Source of the DNA: an uncultured Pseudomonadota bacterium
GTDB lineage: Bacteria; Pseudomonadota; Gammaproteobacteria; Burkholderiales; Burkholderiaceae
Direction: 5' to 3'
Length of the DNA stretch: 33,472 bases
Assembly: GCA_946480245.1 (NCBI GenBank)
Contig: CAMLIZ010000041.1
Coordinates: 1 to 33,472, forward strand
Both the position numbers and the translations under genes were made by a program. The stretch's first letter is position 1. Every line of letters begins with the position of its first letter. Below are positions 9,781 through 21,090 of this stretch, piece by piece. Under the pieces are notes generated by a model, which was not told the origin of the DNA, ran no database searches, and was given only the letters and a program-made list of their open reading frames with translations.

Positions 9781-10569
9781 ATGGCGCAGATTCATCCGAC
9801 CGCTGTCGTCGATCCTGGCGCCGAGCTCGCCGCCAGCGTGGTCGTCGGCCCCTATGCTGTCATCGGTGCCGGCGTGCGCATCGGCGACGGCACCACGGTG
9901 GGTGCGCACACGACGATCGAAGGTCCGACCACCATCGGGCGTGACAACCGCATCTTTGCCTTCGCTTCGCTCGGTGCCGCGCCACAGGACATGAAGTACG
10001 GCGGCGAGCCCACCGAGCTGTCGATCGGCGACCGCAACACGATCCGCGAGTTCTGCACCTTCAACCGCGGCACCGCTCAGGACGCCGGCGTCACGCGGGT
10101 GGGCAATGACAACTGGATCATGGCCTATGTGCACCTCGCGCACGACGTGCAGCTGGGCAGCCGCACGGTGCTGGCCAACAACGCCACGCTGGCGGGGCAC
10201 GTGCACGTGGACGACTGGGCGATCGTGGGCGGCTTGTCCGGCGTGCACCAGTTCTGCAAGGTGGGTGCGCACGCGATGATCGGCTTCCAGAGCCATGTGT
10301 CGCAGGACGTGCCTCCGTTCATGACCGTCTCCGGCAATCCGCTGTCGGTGCACGGCGTCAACGCCGAAGGGCTGCGCCGCCGGGGCTTTAGCGCGGAGCG
10401 CATCGCGCAGGTGCGACAAATGCATCGCCTGCTGTACCGCAAGGGGCTCACGCTCGAGCAGGCGAAGGCCGAGATCATGGCGCTCGAAGGCCAACTGCCG
10501 GAGGGCGACGCCGACGTGCAGGCCTTGCTCGGCTTCCTGGCCGCCTCCACGCGCGGCATCGCTCGCTGA
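9781..10569 (+). CDS. lpxA: UDP-N-acetylglucosamine acyltransferase
   Basis: First enzyme of lipid A synthesis: moves a 3-hydroxyacyl chain from ACP to the 3-OH of UDP-GlcNAc. From ATG 9781 the product is 262 residues. It has hexapeptide beta-helix repeats from [11 protein letters not shown], the catalytic His121 in [10 protein letters not shown], and the C-terminal helices with EGLRRRGFS and a final RGIAR. Aligned from memory with E. coli LpxA (offset four), the acyl-length ruler position Gly173 is Phe169 here (AMIGFQSH), which suggests a shorter acyl chain. The start chosen is eight bases after fabZ; an in-frame ATG at 9748 lies inside fabZ and adds residues unlike the family. Confidence 0.97.
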   Translation: MAQIHPTAVVDPGAELAASVVVGPYAVIGAGVRIGDGTTVGAHTTIEGPTTIGRDNRIFAFASLGAAPQDMKYGGEPTELSIGDRNTIREFCTFNRGTAQDAGVTRVGNDNWIMAYVHLAHDVQLGSRTVLANNATLAGHVHVDDWAIVGGLSGVHQFCKVGAHAMIGFQSHVSQDVPPFMTVSGNPLSVHGVNAEGLRRRGFSAERIAQVRQMHRLLYRKGLTLEQAKAEIMALEGQLPEGDADVQALLGFLAASTRGIAR

Positions 10570-10577
10570 GGCTGCCG

Positions 10578-11717
10578 ATGAAGTTCGCGATGGTGGCCGG
10601 CGAAGCCTCCGGCGACCTGCTGGCGGGCTTGCTGCTGGGCGGCATGCGCCAGCGCTGGCCGGCGCTGCAGGCGCAGGGCATCGGCGGCCCGCAGATGGCG
10701 GCGCACGGCTTCGAGGCATGGTGGCCCCATCACAAGCTGGCGGTGCACGGCTATGTGGAGGCGCTGCGCCACTACCGCGAGATCTCCGGTATTCGCGACC
10801 AACTGGCGCAGCGCGTGCTCCGCGAGCGACCGGATGCCTTCATCGGCGTCGATGCGCCGGATTTCAATCTCGGGTTGGAGGCGCGGCTGAAGCGCGAGGG
10901 CATCAAGACAGTGCACTTCGTCTGCCCGTCCATCTGGGCTTGGCGCGGCGGCCGCGCTGCCAAGCTCGTGCGGTCGGCCGACCATGTGCTGTGCCTGTTT
11001 CCGTTTGAGCCAGCGCTGCTGCAGAAGCATGGGGTGGCCGCCAGCTACGTCGGCCATCCGCTGGCCGATGCGATCCCGCTGGAGCCACCGCGCGACGCGG
11101 CGCGTGCGCTGCTGCAGCTGCCTGCGCAGACGCCGGTGGTCGCGCTGCTGCCCGGCAGCCGGCGCGCCGAGATCGAGTACATCGCGCCGCTGTTTCTTCA
11201 AGCTGCTGCGCTGCTGCAGCGCCAGCGCCCCGATCTGCGCTTCGTGCTGCCGGTGGTGCCTGGCTTGCGCCCGCAACTGCAGCCGCTGCTGCAGCAATAT
11301 GCACCCGACACCCAAATCCAGCTGGTCGATGGCCGCTCGCACGAGGCGTTGGCGGCCTGCGACGTGACGCTGATCGCCAGCGGCACGGCCACGCTCGAGG
11401 CCGCGCTGTTCAAGCGGCCGATGGTCATCGCCTACAAGCTGCACCCGCTGAGCTGGCAGATCATGAAGCGGATGCGCTACCAGCCGTGGGTGGGCTTGCC
11501 CAACATCCTGTGCCAGGATTTCGTCGTGCCGGAGCTGCTGCAAGACGACGCGACACCCAAGGCGCTGGCCACCGCGGTCACGGGGTGGCTGGACTCGCCC
11601 GCCAAGGCCGACGCGGTGCGCCGGCGTTTCATCGAGCTACATCAACTGTTGCGCCGTGACACGGCGCGCTGTGCCACCGATGCGATCGCACAAGTCCTCG
11701 AAGGCGCGCAAGCCTGA
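10578..11717 (+). CDS. lpxB: Lipid-A-disaccharide synthase
   Basis: GT19 glycosyltransferase that joins UDP-2,3-diacylglucosamine and lipid X into the lipid A disaccharide at the inner face of the membrane. The product is 379 residues. It starts with the family N-terminus [50 protein letters not shown], and the sugar-nucleotide site [18 protein letters not shown] follow, then [16 protein letters not shown] precedes the ATG by six bases. The 3' end overlaps rnhB by 38 bases. Confidence 0.97.
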   Translation: MKFAMVAGEASGDLLAGLLLGGMRQRWPALQAQGIGGPQMAAHGFEAWWPHHKLAVHGYVEALRHYREISGIRDQLAQRVLRERPDAFIGVDAPDFNLGLEARLKREGIKTVHFVCPSIWAWRGGRAAKLVRSADHVLCLFPFEPALLQKHGVAASYVGHPLADAIPLEPPRDAARALLQLPAQTPVVALLPGSRRAEIEYIAPLFLQAAALLQRQRPDLRFVLPVVPGLRPQLQPLLQQYAPDTQIQLVDGRSHEALAACDVTLIASGTATLEAALFKRPMVIAYKLHPLSWQIMKRMRYQPWVGLPNILCQDFVVPELLQDDATPKALATAVTGWLDSPAKADAVRRRFIELHQLLRRDTARCATDAIAQVLEGAQA

Positions 11718-12345
11718 GCAGATCGGCTTGCCCTGGGACACGCCCGGCCTGGTGGCCGGGGTGGACGAGGCAGGCCGCGGGCCGCTCGCCGGGCCGGTGG
11801 TGGCCGCAGCGGTGATCCTCGACGAGTTGCACCCGATCAAGGGCCTGGCCGACTCCAAGGTGCTCACGCCGGCCAAGCGCGATCGCCTCTACGACGAGAT
11901 CCGCGCCAAGGCGCTGTGCTGCGCGGTAGGAGAGGCCAGCGTCGACGAGATCGACTCGATCAACATCCTGCAGGCCACGATGCTGGCGATGCGGCGCGCG
12001 GTGGAGGGCTTGCGCCTGAAGCCGGCCAAGGTGCTGGTGGACGGCAACAGGTTGCCGGTGTTGCGTGTGGCTGCCGAGGCGATCGTGAAGGGTGACGCGC
12101 TGGTGCCGGCCATCTCGGCCGCCTCCATCCTGGCCAAGGTGCATCGCGACCGGCTCTGCCTGCAGCTCGATACGCTGCACCCCGGCTACGGCTTCGCTGC
12201 GCACAAGGGCTACGCCACGGCCGAGCACCTCGAAGCCCTGAAGGCGCGAGGTGCGTGCATTGCGCATCGGCGCAGCTTCGCGCCCGTGCGCGAGGCGCTG
12301 GGGCTTTCGCTCGACGGCGCCACCGCGGGCGAAACCGATGAGTGA
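11680..12345 (+). CDS. rnhB: Ribonuclease HII
   Basis: Removes ribonucleotides and RNA primers from RNA:DNA hybrids. From ATG 11680 the product is 221 residues. The family signature [20 protein letters not shown] carries the first two metal ligands (Asp29-Glu30), [12 protein letters not shown] follows, VDGNRLP lies centrally, and [13 protein letters not shown] holds a further acidic ligand. GTG 11656 and TTG 11728 are alternative starts; 11680 is the first ATG that leaves a normal leader. It overlaps lpxB by 38 bases and the next gene by eight. The lpxB-rnhB-methyltransferase order is common in Burkholderiales. Confidence 0.95.
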   Translation: MRSHKSSKARKPEQIGLPWDTPGLVAGVDEAGRGPLAGPVVAAAVILDELHPIKGLADSKVLTPAKRDRLYDEIRAKALCCAVGEASVDEIDSINILQATMLAMRRAVEGLRLKPAKVLVDGNRLPVLRVAAEAIVKGDALVPAISAASILAKVHRDRLCLQLDTLHPGYGFAAHKGYATAEHLEALKARGACIAHRRSFAPVREALGLSLDGATAGETDE

Positions 12346-13114
12346 GCCGATCGAGATCCGCTCTCGGGACAACCCGCTGCTGGTCCGCCTGCGCAAGCTG
12401 CTGCACGACGGCGCCGCGTATCGGCGCATCGGGCTGGTGTGGCTGGAGGGGGACCATCTCCTTCGCGCCTGCCTGGCCCGCGGCCATGCCTTGCAGGAGG
12501 TGGTGATCAGCGAATCCGGCTGGGAACAGCCGGAGCTCAGGGCCCTGGCACGCCAGGGCGGGCGGGTGGCGCTGCTGCCCGATGCGCTGTTCCGCGGCGT
12601 GAGCGGCCTGGAGTCGCCGGCGCCCATCGGCGCGTTGGTGGCGGCGCCGGTATCGCCCGCCATCGCGCCGCGTGTGGCCACCGTGGTGCTCGACCGCTTG
12701 CAGGACGCGGGCAATGCCGGCAGCGTGCTGCGCAGCGCGGCGGCTTTCGGCGTGCGGCAGGTGCTGGCATTGAAGGGCACCGTCGCACTCTGGTCGCCGA
12801 AGGTGCTGCGCGCCGGCATGGGCGCCCATTTCGGCCTGCAACTGGTCGAAGGGGTGCAGCCCGAAGAACTGCCTGCGCTTCAGGTGCCGCTGGTGGCGAC
12901 CAGTTCGCATGCGCAGCAGAGCCTGGTCGACGTTCGCCTGCCGCAACCGGCAGCCTGGGTGCTGGGCCACGAAGGGCAGGGCGTCCAGGTGGCATTGCTG
13001 CAGCGCTGTGCCCTCACGCTGCGCATACCGCAGCCGGGCGGCGAGGAGTCCCTGAACGTGGCCGCTGCCGCAGCCGTCTGCTTCTACGAAGCGGCGCGCC
13101 AGGCCGGCAACTGA
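12338..13114 (+). CDS. SpoU/TrmH-family RNA 2'-O-methyltransferase
   Basis: Uses S-adenosylmethionine to methylate a ribose 2'-OH in rRNA or tRNA; the exact target is not readable from sequence. From ATG 12338 the product is 258 residues. An N-terminal substrate-binding part (1 to about 100, with the [12 protein letters not shown] and [15 protein letters not shown] segments) is followed by the SPOUT knot domain. Its motif 1 is [20 protein letters not shown], motif 2 GHEGQGV, and motif 3 [18 protein letters not shown]. It overlaps rnhB by eight bases and ends four bases from the convergent HAD gene. RlmB-like or TsnR-like assignments are both possible. Confidence 0.9.
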   Translation: MSEPIEIRSRDNPLLVRLRKLLHDGAAYRRIGLVWLEGDHLLRACLARGHALQEVVISESGWEQPELRALARQGGRVALLPDALFRGVSGLESPAPIGALVAAPVSPAIAPRVATVVLDRLQDAGNAGSVLRSAAAFGVRQVLALKGTVALWSPKVLRAGMGAHFGLQLVEGVQPEELPALQVPLVATSSHAQQSLVDVRLPQPAAWVLGHEGQGVQVALLQRCALTLRIPQPGGEESLNVAAAAAVCFYEAARQAGN

Positions 13115-13118
13115 CGCC

Positions 13119-13814
13119 TCAAGCGCCCAGCAGCGCAGCCAGGTCGAGAAAGTCCTTGGCGTGCAGCGTGTTGGCCGGATGGGCGGACACGTCCTTCGGG
13201 TGCGCACGGCCGAACTCCCACTGCCGCTCCACATAGGCCGTCTGCAGCCCGCAGGCGCGTGCGGCGGCCAAGTCGTCATGGTGCGCGGCCACCAGCATCA
13301 CCTGCTCCGGCGCCACGTCGAACACGCGCGCCACGCCGAGGTAGGTGGTCGGGTCAGGCTTGTAGGCGCGGAACACTTCGGCCGACAGGAGGCAGTCGAA
13401 TTGCAGGCCGCCGTGCTTGCCCAGCTCGGCGAGCAAGCCCAGGTTGCCGTTGGACAGCGTGCAGCACATGAAACGCGAGCGCAGGCGCCGCAAGCCTTCG
13501 GCGGCGTCAGGCCAGGGGTCGAGCCGATGCCATGCCTTGTTCAGGTGCCGCCGCGCCAGCTCGTCCAGGTGCTCCAGCCCGAACCGCGGCAGCAAGGCAT
13601 CGAGGATCATTCGGTGCAGATCGTCGATCAAGGTCCAGCCGAGTTCGCCCGACATCACGCGCTGCATCGCCGGGCGGTACCCGGCACGCCAGGCGGTGGC
13701 GAAGGCGTCGCCGTCGACTTGCGGATAGAGGGCCTGCACCTCGCGCTGGATCGAGCCGTGCCAGTCGACCACCGTGCCGAAGGTGTCGAACGCGAGGACG
13801 GTGGGCGCGTGCAT
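13119..13814 (-). CDS. HAD hydrolase, type II haloacid dehalogenase-like
   Basis: Haloacid dehalogenase-superfamily hydrolase of 231 residues. The nucleophile Asp10 lies in [15 protein letters not shown], motif II is TLSNGN, the conserved Lys is in YKPDP, and motif IV is [15 protein letters not shown]. This pattern matches the (S)-2-haloacid dehalogenase branch, where the substrate would be a short haloacid. The same branch holds many phosphatases, so the activity is open. The start codon lies two bases downstream of the ppsR stop, so the two are one transcript. Whether the link to PEP synthase regulation is functional is unknown. Confidence 0.88.
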   Translation of the reverse strand: MHAPTVLAFDTFGTVVDWHGSIQREVQALYPQVDGDAFATAWRAGYRPAMQRVMSGELGWTLIDDLHRMILDALLPRFGLEHLDELARRHLNKAWHRLDPWPDAAEGLRRLRSRFMCCTLSNGNLGLLAELGKHGGLQFDCLLSAEVFRAYKPDPTTYLGVARVFDVAPEQVMLVAAHHDDLAAARACGLQTAYVERQWEFGRAHPKDVSAHPANTLHAKDFLDLAALLGA

Positions 13815-13816
13815 GG

Positions 13817-14653
13817 TCAGTACACCAGGCGGTCGGGGCGGATGTCGCGCAGGATCGTGGTCGCGATCTCCTCGATCGACTTGTGCGTCGACGACAGCCA
13901 CGAAATGCTTTCGCGCCGCATCATCGCCTCGGCCTCGTTGACCTCGTAGCGGCAGTTCTCGATGGCAGCGTACTTGCTGCCCGGGCGCCGCTCGTTGCGG
14001 ATCTGGCTGAGGCGCTCGGGATCGATCGTCAAGCCGAAGCACTTGCGCTTGTGTGGCGCCAGCATCGACGGCAGCTTGTTGCGCTCGAAGTCCTCCGGGA
14101 TCAGCGGGTAGTTGGCGGCCTTGATGCCGTGCTGCATCGCGAGGTACAGGGAGGTGGGCGTCTTCCCGCTGCGGCTCACGCCCACCAGGATCACGTCGGC
14201 CTGCTCGAGGTTGCGCGCCGACTGCCCGTCGTCATGAGCGAGCGAGAAATTGATCGCCTCGATCCGGTCGTTGTACTCCTGGCTTCTGGCGACGTCCGAG
14301 AAGCGTCCCACCCGGTGGTTCGACTTGATGCCGAACTCGATCTCAAGCGGCTCCACGAAGGTGCGGAACATGTCCAGCACGAGGCCGTGGCATTGGGGGC
14401 TGCCGACGATGTCGCGCACTTCGTCGTTGACCAGCGTGATGAACACGACGGAGCGCGCGCCCTCCCGGGCGGACGTTGCGTTGATCTCGCTCACTACAGC
14501 CCAGGCCTTCTCCACCGTGTCGATGAAGGGCCGCCGTACGTGCCGCGGCTTGGCCGCGAACTGCGCGAGGATCGAGTTGCCGAAGGTTTCGGCCGTGATG
14601 CCGGTGCCGTCGGAGACGAAGAAGACGGTGCGGTTGAGCATGGTGGGGATCAT
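13817..14653 (-). CDS. ppsR: PEP synthase regulatory protein (kinase/pyrophosphorylase)
   Basis: Bifunctional DUF299 protein that inactivates PEP synthase by ADP-dependent threonine phosphorylation and reactivates it by phosphate-dependent pyrophosphate release. The 278-residue product opens with [20 protein letters not shown], and the nucleotide-binding loop is [17 protein letters not shown], followed by [15 protein letters not shown] and [13 protein letters not shown]. Start 14653 (MIPTMLNRT) gives a family-like length; the internal ATG at 14641 is an alternative. It diverges from ppsA, its target, across a 213-base gap, a common arrangement. Confidence 0.96.
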   Translation of the reverse strand: MIPTMLNRTVFFVSDGTGITAETFGNSILAQFAAKPRHVRRPFIDTVEKAWAVVSEINATSAREGARSVVFITLVNDEVRDIVGSPQCHGLVLDMFRTFVEPLEIEFGIKSNHRVGRFSDVARSQEYNDRIEAINFSLAHDDGQSARNLEQADVILVGVSRSGKTPTSLYLAMQHGIKAANYPLIPEDFERNKLPSMLAPHKRKCFGLTIDPERLSQIRNERRPGSKYAAIENCRYEVNEAEAMMRRESISWLSSTHKSIEEIATTILRDIRPDRLVY

Positions 14654-14866
14654 AGGGTAGCGCTGGCGGCCGCTTCGGCCCGTGCATTCGGGGGAGCGTT
14701 CATGCAGTCGCAAGGTGGCCGCCCTAGAATCCGCCCAATTTCTCGCGAATTTCTCGCCCATGCGCTGCCCCACCTTCCAATCAGAATCCGACACCGGGTG
14801 GGTCGATCGTGCGCCGGGCCTGCCAGACGCGGGAGCACCGGTTTTTTCACATCACGGAGCTTTCCC
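14654..14866. promoter_or_regulatory. Divergent ppsR/ppsA promoter region
   Basis: 213 bases without a gene, expected to hold both promoters. On the + strand TAGAAT at 14725-14730 is a plausible -10 for ppsA, with no good -35 at 16-18 bases. It is followed by a tandem repeat at 14737-14758. GGAG at about 14855 is the ppsA ribosome site. No certain promoter for ppsR is visible. Confidence 0.4.
14737..14758 (+). repeat. 11-base tandem repeat in the ppsA leader
   Basis: Two adjacent copies of AATTTCTCGC followed by G (first copy) or C (second), so 10 of 11 bases are identical. It lies 7 bases after a TAGAAT hexamer, about where ppsA transcription would start. It is AT-rich against a GC-rich background, which makes it stand out as a possible protein-binding or start-region element. 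Confidence 0.6.
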
Positions 14867-17266
<2,400 letters not shown>

Positions 17267-17276
17267 CGGCCGATCC

Positions 17277-19364
17277 ATGGCGCAAGAGCCCGCGCGCCGC
17301 TTCCTGCGCACGCTGAACCGGCGCTACGGGCTCTACACACTCGGCGTGGTGGCGTTCATCGGGCTGCTCGCGTGGGCCGAGGAGCGCGGGTGGCCGCACA
17401 ACTGGATCGGCGGCCTGCTGCTGCTCGGCAGCGTGGCCGTGTACGCCGCCATCGGCCTGCTCAGTCGCACCACCGACGAGGCCGAGTACTACGTGGCCGG
17501 AAGGCGCGTGCCGGCGTTCTACAACGGCATGGCCACGGCCGCCGACTGGATGTCCGCGGCGTCGTTCATCGGTACGGCGGGCGTGCTGTACCTCCAGGGT
17601 TTCAACGGGCTGGCCTACATCCTCGGATGGACGGGCGGCTACTGCCTGGTGGCGCTGCTGCTCGCGCCGTACCTGCGCCGTTTCGGCCAGTTCACGCTGC
17701 CCGACTTCATCGGCGCGCGCTACGGCGGGCAGCTGCCTCGGCTGATCGCGGTGGCCGCTGCCGTGCTGGTCTCGTTCGTCTACCTGGTGGTGCAGATCTA
17801 CGGTGTGGGCCTGATCACCTCGCACCTGACGGGCTTCAGCTTCGAGGTGGGCATCTTCGTGGGCCTCGGCGGCGTTCTCGTGTGCTCGTTCCTCGGTGGC
17901 ATGCGAGCCGTCACGTGGACCCAGGCGGCACAGTACATCGTGCTGATCATCGCGTACCTCGTACCGGTGGCGTGGTTGTCGTTCAACGTCACCGGCTCGC
18001 CGCTTCCGGTGGCGTACGGCAGTGTCCTGGCGCACGTGACGCTGGCGGAGCAACGGTTGGTGGCCGACCCGCGTGAAGTGCAGGCCCGGGCGCTGTATGC
18101 CGACCGTGCCGCCTCCGCAAGCACCAAGCTGGCCGACGTACCGCGGGCGATGGCGCAGGAGGCGCAGGCTCTGGCCGAGCAGGTGCAGCGCATGAAGGCC
18201 GAGAACGGGCCGCTGGTGCGCATCCAGCACGCCGAACGCGCCATCGACGCGCTGCCGCGCAGCGAGGCTGCAGCGCGCCGCAGCTACGAGCGCCAGCGCG
18301 ATGCCTCCCTGGCGCAGTCGCGCCCGCTCGGCGGCATGCCCCCGCAGGCGCTGCCGTTTGCCGCCGGCGACCCTGCCGGCGACGCCGCGGGACGACGTGC
18401 CTACGAACTGTCGCGCCGCAACTTCCTCGCACTGGTGCTGTGCCTGATGATGGGCACAGCAGCGATGCCGCATGTGCTGACGCGCTACTACACCACGCCG
18501 TCGGTCGCGGAGGCGCGGCGGTCGGTGGGGTGGTCGCTGTTCTTCATCGGGCTGCTGTACCTGGCCGCGCCGGCGCTTGCAGCGCTGGTCAAGCAACAGG
18601 TGCTCGACCACCTGGTGGGCACGCCGTTCTCCCGCCTGCCCGACTGGCTGCACCACTGGAGCAAGCTGGCACCCGCCCTGGTGTCGGTGGAGGACATCAA
18701 CCACGACGGCATTCTTCAGCTGGCCGAGCTGCGGCTGGGGCAGGACGTGATCGTGCTCGCCGCGCCGGAAATCGGCGGCCTGCCGCACGTTCTCACCTAC
18801 CTCGTCGCGGCCGGTGGCTTGGCGGCAGCGCTGTCCACCGCCGACGGGCTGCTGCTGACGATCGCCAATGCGCTGTCGCACGACGTCTACTACCGGCTCG
18901 TCAACCCTCGAGCCTCCGCCATCCGCCGCGTGATGCTCGCGAAGGTGCTGGTGCTGGCCACCGCGCTGCTGGCGGCGGCGATCGCCTCGCTGCGCATCGA
19001 CAACATGCTGCAATACGTCTCCGCGGCGTTCTCGCTGGCCGCATCGGCCTTCTTCCCGACGCTCACCCTGGGCGTGTTCTGGCGTCGTGCCAACGGCGCC
19101 GGCGCGGTGGCCGGCATGCTGGTTGGCCTGGGCGTGTGCGGTGGCTACATGCTCTGGCACATCGAGGCCTTGCGCCAGTGGATCGGCCTGGCGCCGATGA
19201 CAGGGGATGCGCTCTGGTGGGGCATAGACCCGGTGGCGGCTGCGGTGTTCGGGGTACCGGCCGGAGTGGCGGCGCTGTTGCTGGTCAGCCGCTTGACCCC
19301 AGAGCCCGCGCCGCAACAGCAGCAGTTGCTGGAGCGTCTGCGCCTGCCATCGCCGCTGCTATAA
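17277..19364 (+). CDS. Sodium:solute symporter (acetate/pyruvate type) with EF-hand loop
   Basis: Inner-membrane transporter of the SSS family, closest in style to ActP-like monocarboxylate symporters. The 695-residue product has about a dozen membrane helices; the family loop EYYVAGRRVPAFYNGMATAA lies at about 70-89. Two features are odd. Residues about 243-380 form a hydrophilic, Ala/Glu/Arg-rich insert with coiled-coil character between two helices. Residues 473-484 (DINHDGILQLAE) match the EF-hand calcium loop at positions 1, 3, 5, 6, 8 and 12. Positive-inside counting places both in the periplasm. It begins ten bases after ppsA, so substrate uptake and conversion to PEP are probably co-expressed. 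The substrate is inferred. Confidence 0.88.
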   Translation: MAQEPARRFLRTLNRRYGLYTLGVVAFIGLLAWAEERGWPHNWIGGLLLLGSVAVYAAIGLLSRTTDEAEYYVAGRRVPAFYNGMATAADWMSAASFIGTAGVLYLQGFNGLAYILGWTGGYCLVALLLAPYLRRFGQFTLPDFIGARYGGQLPRLIAVAAAVLVSFVYLVVQIYGVGLITSHLTGFSFEVGIFVGLGGVLVCSFLGGMRAVTWTQAAQYIVLIIAYLVPVAWLSFNVTGSPLPVAYGSVLAHVTLAEQRLVADPREVQARALYADRAASASTKLADVPRAMAQEAQALAEQVQRMKAENGPLVRIQHAERAIDALPRSEAAARRSYERQRDASLAQSRPLGGMPPQALPFAAGDPAGDAAGRRAYELSRRNFLALVLCLMMGTAAMPHVLTRYYTTPSVAEARRSVGWSLFFIGLLYLAAPALAALVKQQVLDHLVGTPFSRLPDWLHHWSKLAPALVSVEDINHDGILQLAELRLGQDVIVLAAPEIGGLPHVLTYLVAAGGLAAALSTADGLLLTIANALSHDVYYRLVNPRASAIRRVMLAKVLVLATALLAAAIASLRIDNMLQYVSAAFSLAASAFFPTLTLGVFWRRANGAGAVAGMLVGLGVCGGYMLWHIEALRQWIGLAPMTGDALWWGIDPVAAAVFGVPAGVAALLLVSRLTPEPAPQQQQLLERLRLPSPLL

Positions 19365-19365
19365 T
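19360..19365 (+). promoter_or_regulatory. Candidate -10 box of the rpsF operon
   Basis: A perfect TATAAT hexamer whose last bases are the TAA stop codon of the symporter gene, 80 bases upstream of rpsF. Such a hexamer is rare in this GC-rich sequence. No clear -35 is present at 16-18 bases. TTGACG at 19394 lacks a matching -10 and is less convincing. Confidence 0.5.
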
Positions 19366-19445
19366 CGCCGGTTTCCCTTGCCGCGCCCCTTTGTTGACGC
19401 ATTCAGGCGCGGCTTTCCTTCCACGGAAATCCACAAGGAGCATCC

Positions 19446-19808
19446 ATGCGTCATTACGAGATCATTCTGCTGATCCATCCGGATCAAAGCGAACAGGTTC
19501 CAGCCATGCTGGAGCGCTACAAGACCATCGTCACCAATGCCGGCGGCAAGGTGCACCGGGTCGAAGACTGGGGTCGGCGCCAGCTGGCCTACATGATCCA
19601 GAAGCTCGCGAAGGCGCACTACCTGTGCCTGAACATCGAGTGCAGCAAGGAAGTGCTGGCGGAGCTGGAAACCGGCTTCCGCTTCAACGACGCCGTGCTG
19701 CGCCACCTGACCGTCGCCAAGGACAAGGCCGAGACGACCCCGTCAGTCATGATGAAGCAGGTCGAGAAGGAAGAAGCCCGCAAGGCGTCGCAGGAGACGA
19801 CGGCCTGA
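19446..19808 (+). CDS. rpsF: 30S ribosomal protein S6
   Basis: Binds 16S rRNA together with S18 in the platform of the small subunit. The 120-residue product shows [19 protein letters not shown], the [21 protein letters not shown] core and [11 protein letters not shown], plus a charged C-terminal tail of about 25 residues. AAGGAG seven bases before the ATG fixes the start. It leads the rpsF-priB-rpsR-rplI operon. Confidence 0.98.
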   Translation: MRHYEIILLIHPDQSEQVPAMLERYKTIVTNAGGKVHRVEDWGRRQLAYMIQKLAKAHYLCLNIECSKEVLAELETGFRFNDAVLRHLTVAKDKAETTPSVMMKQVEKEEARKASQETTA

Positions 19809-19846
19809 GGTCGAGTCGCTGAAGCCGCAACCGGCCGAAGGGCACG

Positions 19847-20137
19847 ATGAACCGCCTGGTTCTGCACGCCCAGCTGGTCGAACGCGGTGCCGTGCGTTAC
19901 ACCCCCGCCGGTCTGCCGGCCCTGGATTTGAGCCTGAAGCACGAATCCCAGGTCACCGAAGACGGGCAGCCGCGCAAGGTCTCCCTGGAGATGCGTGCGG
20001 TGGCCATCGGGGCGATCACACGGCAACTGCTGCCGCTGGCGATCGGGAGTTCCGGCTTGTTTGCGGGGTTCCTCACCGCCGGACGCAACGGCCGCGGCCT
20101 CAGCTTCCACGTCACCGAGGTCGAGTTGTCCGCCTGA
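19847..20137 (+). CDS. priB: Primosomal replication protein N (PriB)
   Basis: Small single-strand DNA-binding protein with an OB fold that helps PriA reload the DnaB helicase at stalled forks. The product is 96 residues: MNRLVLHAQLVERGAVRYTP, then LDLSLKHESQV and a late GLSFHVTEVELSA strand. Its place between rpsF and rpsR is the standard beta/gammaproteobacterial context and makes the call secure despite the short length. DnaB, its functional partner in restart, is encoded about 1 kb downstream. Confidence 0.94.
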   Translation: MNRLVLHAQLVERGAVRYTPAGLPALDLSLKHESQVTEDGQPRKVSLEMRAVAIGAITRQLLPLAIGSSGLFAGFLTAGRNGRGLSFHVTEVELSA

Positions 20138-20181
20138 CACTCAGTTCGTATTCCGGAATCAGTTTGAAATAGAGGTCCACC

Positions 20182-20472
20182 ATGCCCCCACCACGCGGTA
20201 AAGGTCGTTTCTCCAAGGACAAGCGCCCCAAGCGCAACCAGCAGTCGCTGCTGTTCCGTCGCAAGCGGTTCTGCCGCTTCACCGTCGCCGGCGTCGAGTC
20301 GATCGACTACAAGGACATCGACGTGCTGCGCGACTTCGTCGGCGAGAACGGCAAGATCACGCCGGCCCGCCTGACCGGCACGCGCGCGTACTACCAACGC
20401 CAGCTGACCACCGCGATCAAGCGTGCCCGCTTCCTCGCGTTGCTGCCGTACAGCGATCAGCACAAGGTCTAA
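20182..20472 (+). CDS. rpsR: 30S ribosomal protein S18
   Basis: Small-subunit protein that pairs with S6. The 96-residue product has a basic N-terminus ([18 protein letters not shown]) and the family core [38 protein letters not shown] and [23 protein letters not shown] nine bases before the ATG is the ribosome site. It lies between priB and rplI in the conserved operon order. Confidence 0.98.
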   Translation: MPPPRGKGRFSKDKRPKRNQQSLLFRRKRFCRFTVAGVESIDYKDIDVLRDFVGENGKITPARLTGTRAYYQRQLTTAIKRARFLALLPYSDQHKV

Positions 20473-20484
20473 GGAGCAGAAACC

Positions 20485-20937
20485 ATGCAAGTGATCCTGC
20501 TCGAAAAGGTGGCCAACCTGGGCAACCTCGGCGACATCGTCAAGGTCAAGGACGGCTACGCACGCAACTTCCTGATCCCGTCGCGCCGCGCCCGCCGCGC
20601 CACCGACAGCGCCATCAAGGAGTTCGAGGTCAAGCGCGCCGAACTCGAGAAGGCCGCATCCGACAAGCTGAGCAGCGCGCAGGCGCTGGGCGAGAAGCTC
20701 GGTGGTCGCCAGGTGCGCATCAGCCAGAAGGCCGGCGTCGACGGCCGCCTGTTCGGTTCGGTCACCAACTTCGACATCGCCGAGGCGCTCAAGAAAGAGG
20801 GCTTCGAAGTGCACAAGTCGCAGGTGCGCATGCCGAACGGTCCGCTGAAGACGGTGGGCGAGCATGCGGTGTCTGTGGCGCCGCACACCGATGTCGTGGT
20901 GGACGTGACCGTGGTGGTCGTCGGCGAGTCTGACTGA
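20485..20937 (+). CDS. rplI: 50S ribosomal protein L9
   Basis: Large-subunit protein with two globular ends joined by a long helix, which limits ribosome slippage. The 150-residue product begins [20 protein letters not shown], contains [20 protein letters not shown] and the connecting helix, and ends with the C-terminal domain including [25 protein letters not shown] nine bases upstream fixes the start. It is the last gene of the operon; an intrinsic terminator follows. Confidence 0.98.
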   Translation: MQVILLEKVANLGNLGDIVKVKDGYARNFLIPSRRARRATDSAIKEFEVKRAELEKAASDKLSSAQALGEKLGGRQVRISQKAGVDGRLFGSVTNFDIAEALKKEGFEVHKSQVRMPNGPLKTVGEHAVSVAPHTDVVVDVTVVVVGESD

Positions 20938-20972
20938 TCAGCCACCGCTATGGCGCCTGCGGGCGCTCCAGG

Positions 20973-20996
20973 AAGGCCGGCTTCATGCCGGCCTTT
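20973..20996 (+). terminator. Intrinsic terminator after rplI
   Basis: Perfect nine-base-pair stem (20973-20981 with 20987-20995) around a five-base TTCAT loop, followed by a short imperfect T-rich tail. It lies 35 bases after the rplI stop and closes the ribosomal operon before dnaB. Confidence 0.85.
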
Positions 20997-21016
20997 GTCG
21001 TTCTGCACGCCGAATC

Positions 21017-21050
21017 CACAAGTTGCCCACTGAATTTCCACGGACTTGTG
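21017..21050. repeat. Inverted repeat upstream of dnaB
   Basis: CACAAGT (21017-21023) and its exact complement ACTTGTG (21044-21050), separated by 20 bases, between the rplI terminator and dnaB. It may be a two-site operator or chance; no dnaB promoter could be placed with confidence in this gap. Confidence 0.35.
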
Positions 21051-21090
21051 CATGGCGCAAACTGCCCAGAAATCCTAGGCTCTCACGCTT

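Noticed and set aside
13532..14866. In-frame extension of ppsA far upstream
   Set aside because: It crosses ppsR and the HAD gene in antisense and reads as shadow sequence. ATG 14867 has a ribosome site and the family N-terminus.
19394..19422. rpsF promoter with -35 TTGACG
   Set aside because: No -10-like hexamer at 16-18 bases downstream; TATAAT at 19360 is better.
21046..21081. dnaB promoter made of TTGTGC and TAGGCT
   Set aside because: The spacing is 24 bases, too long for sigma-70.
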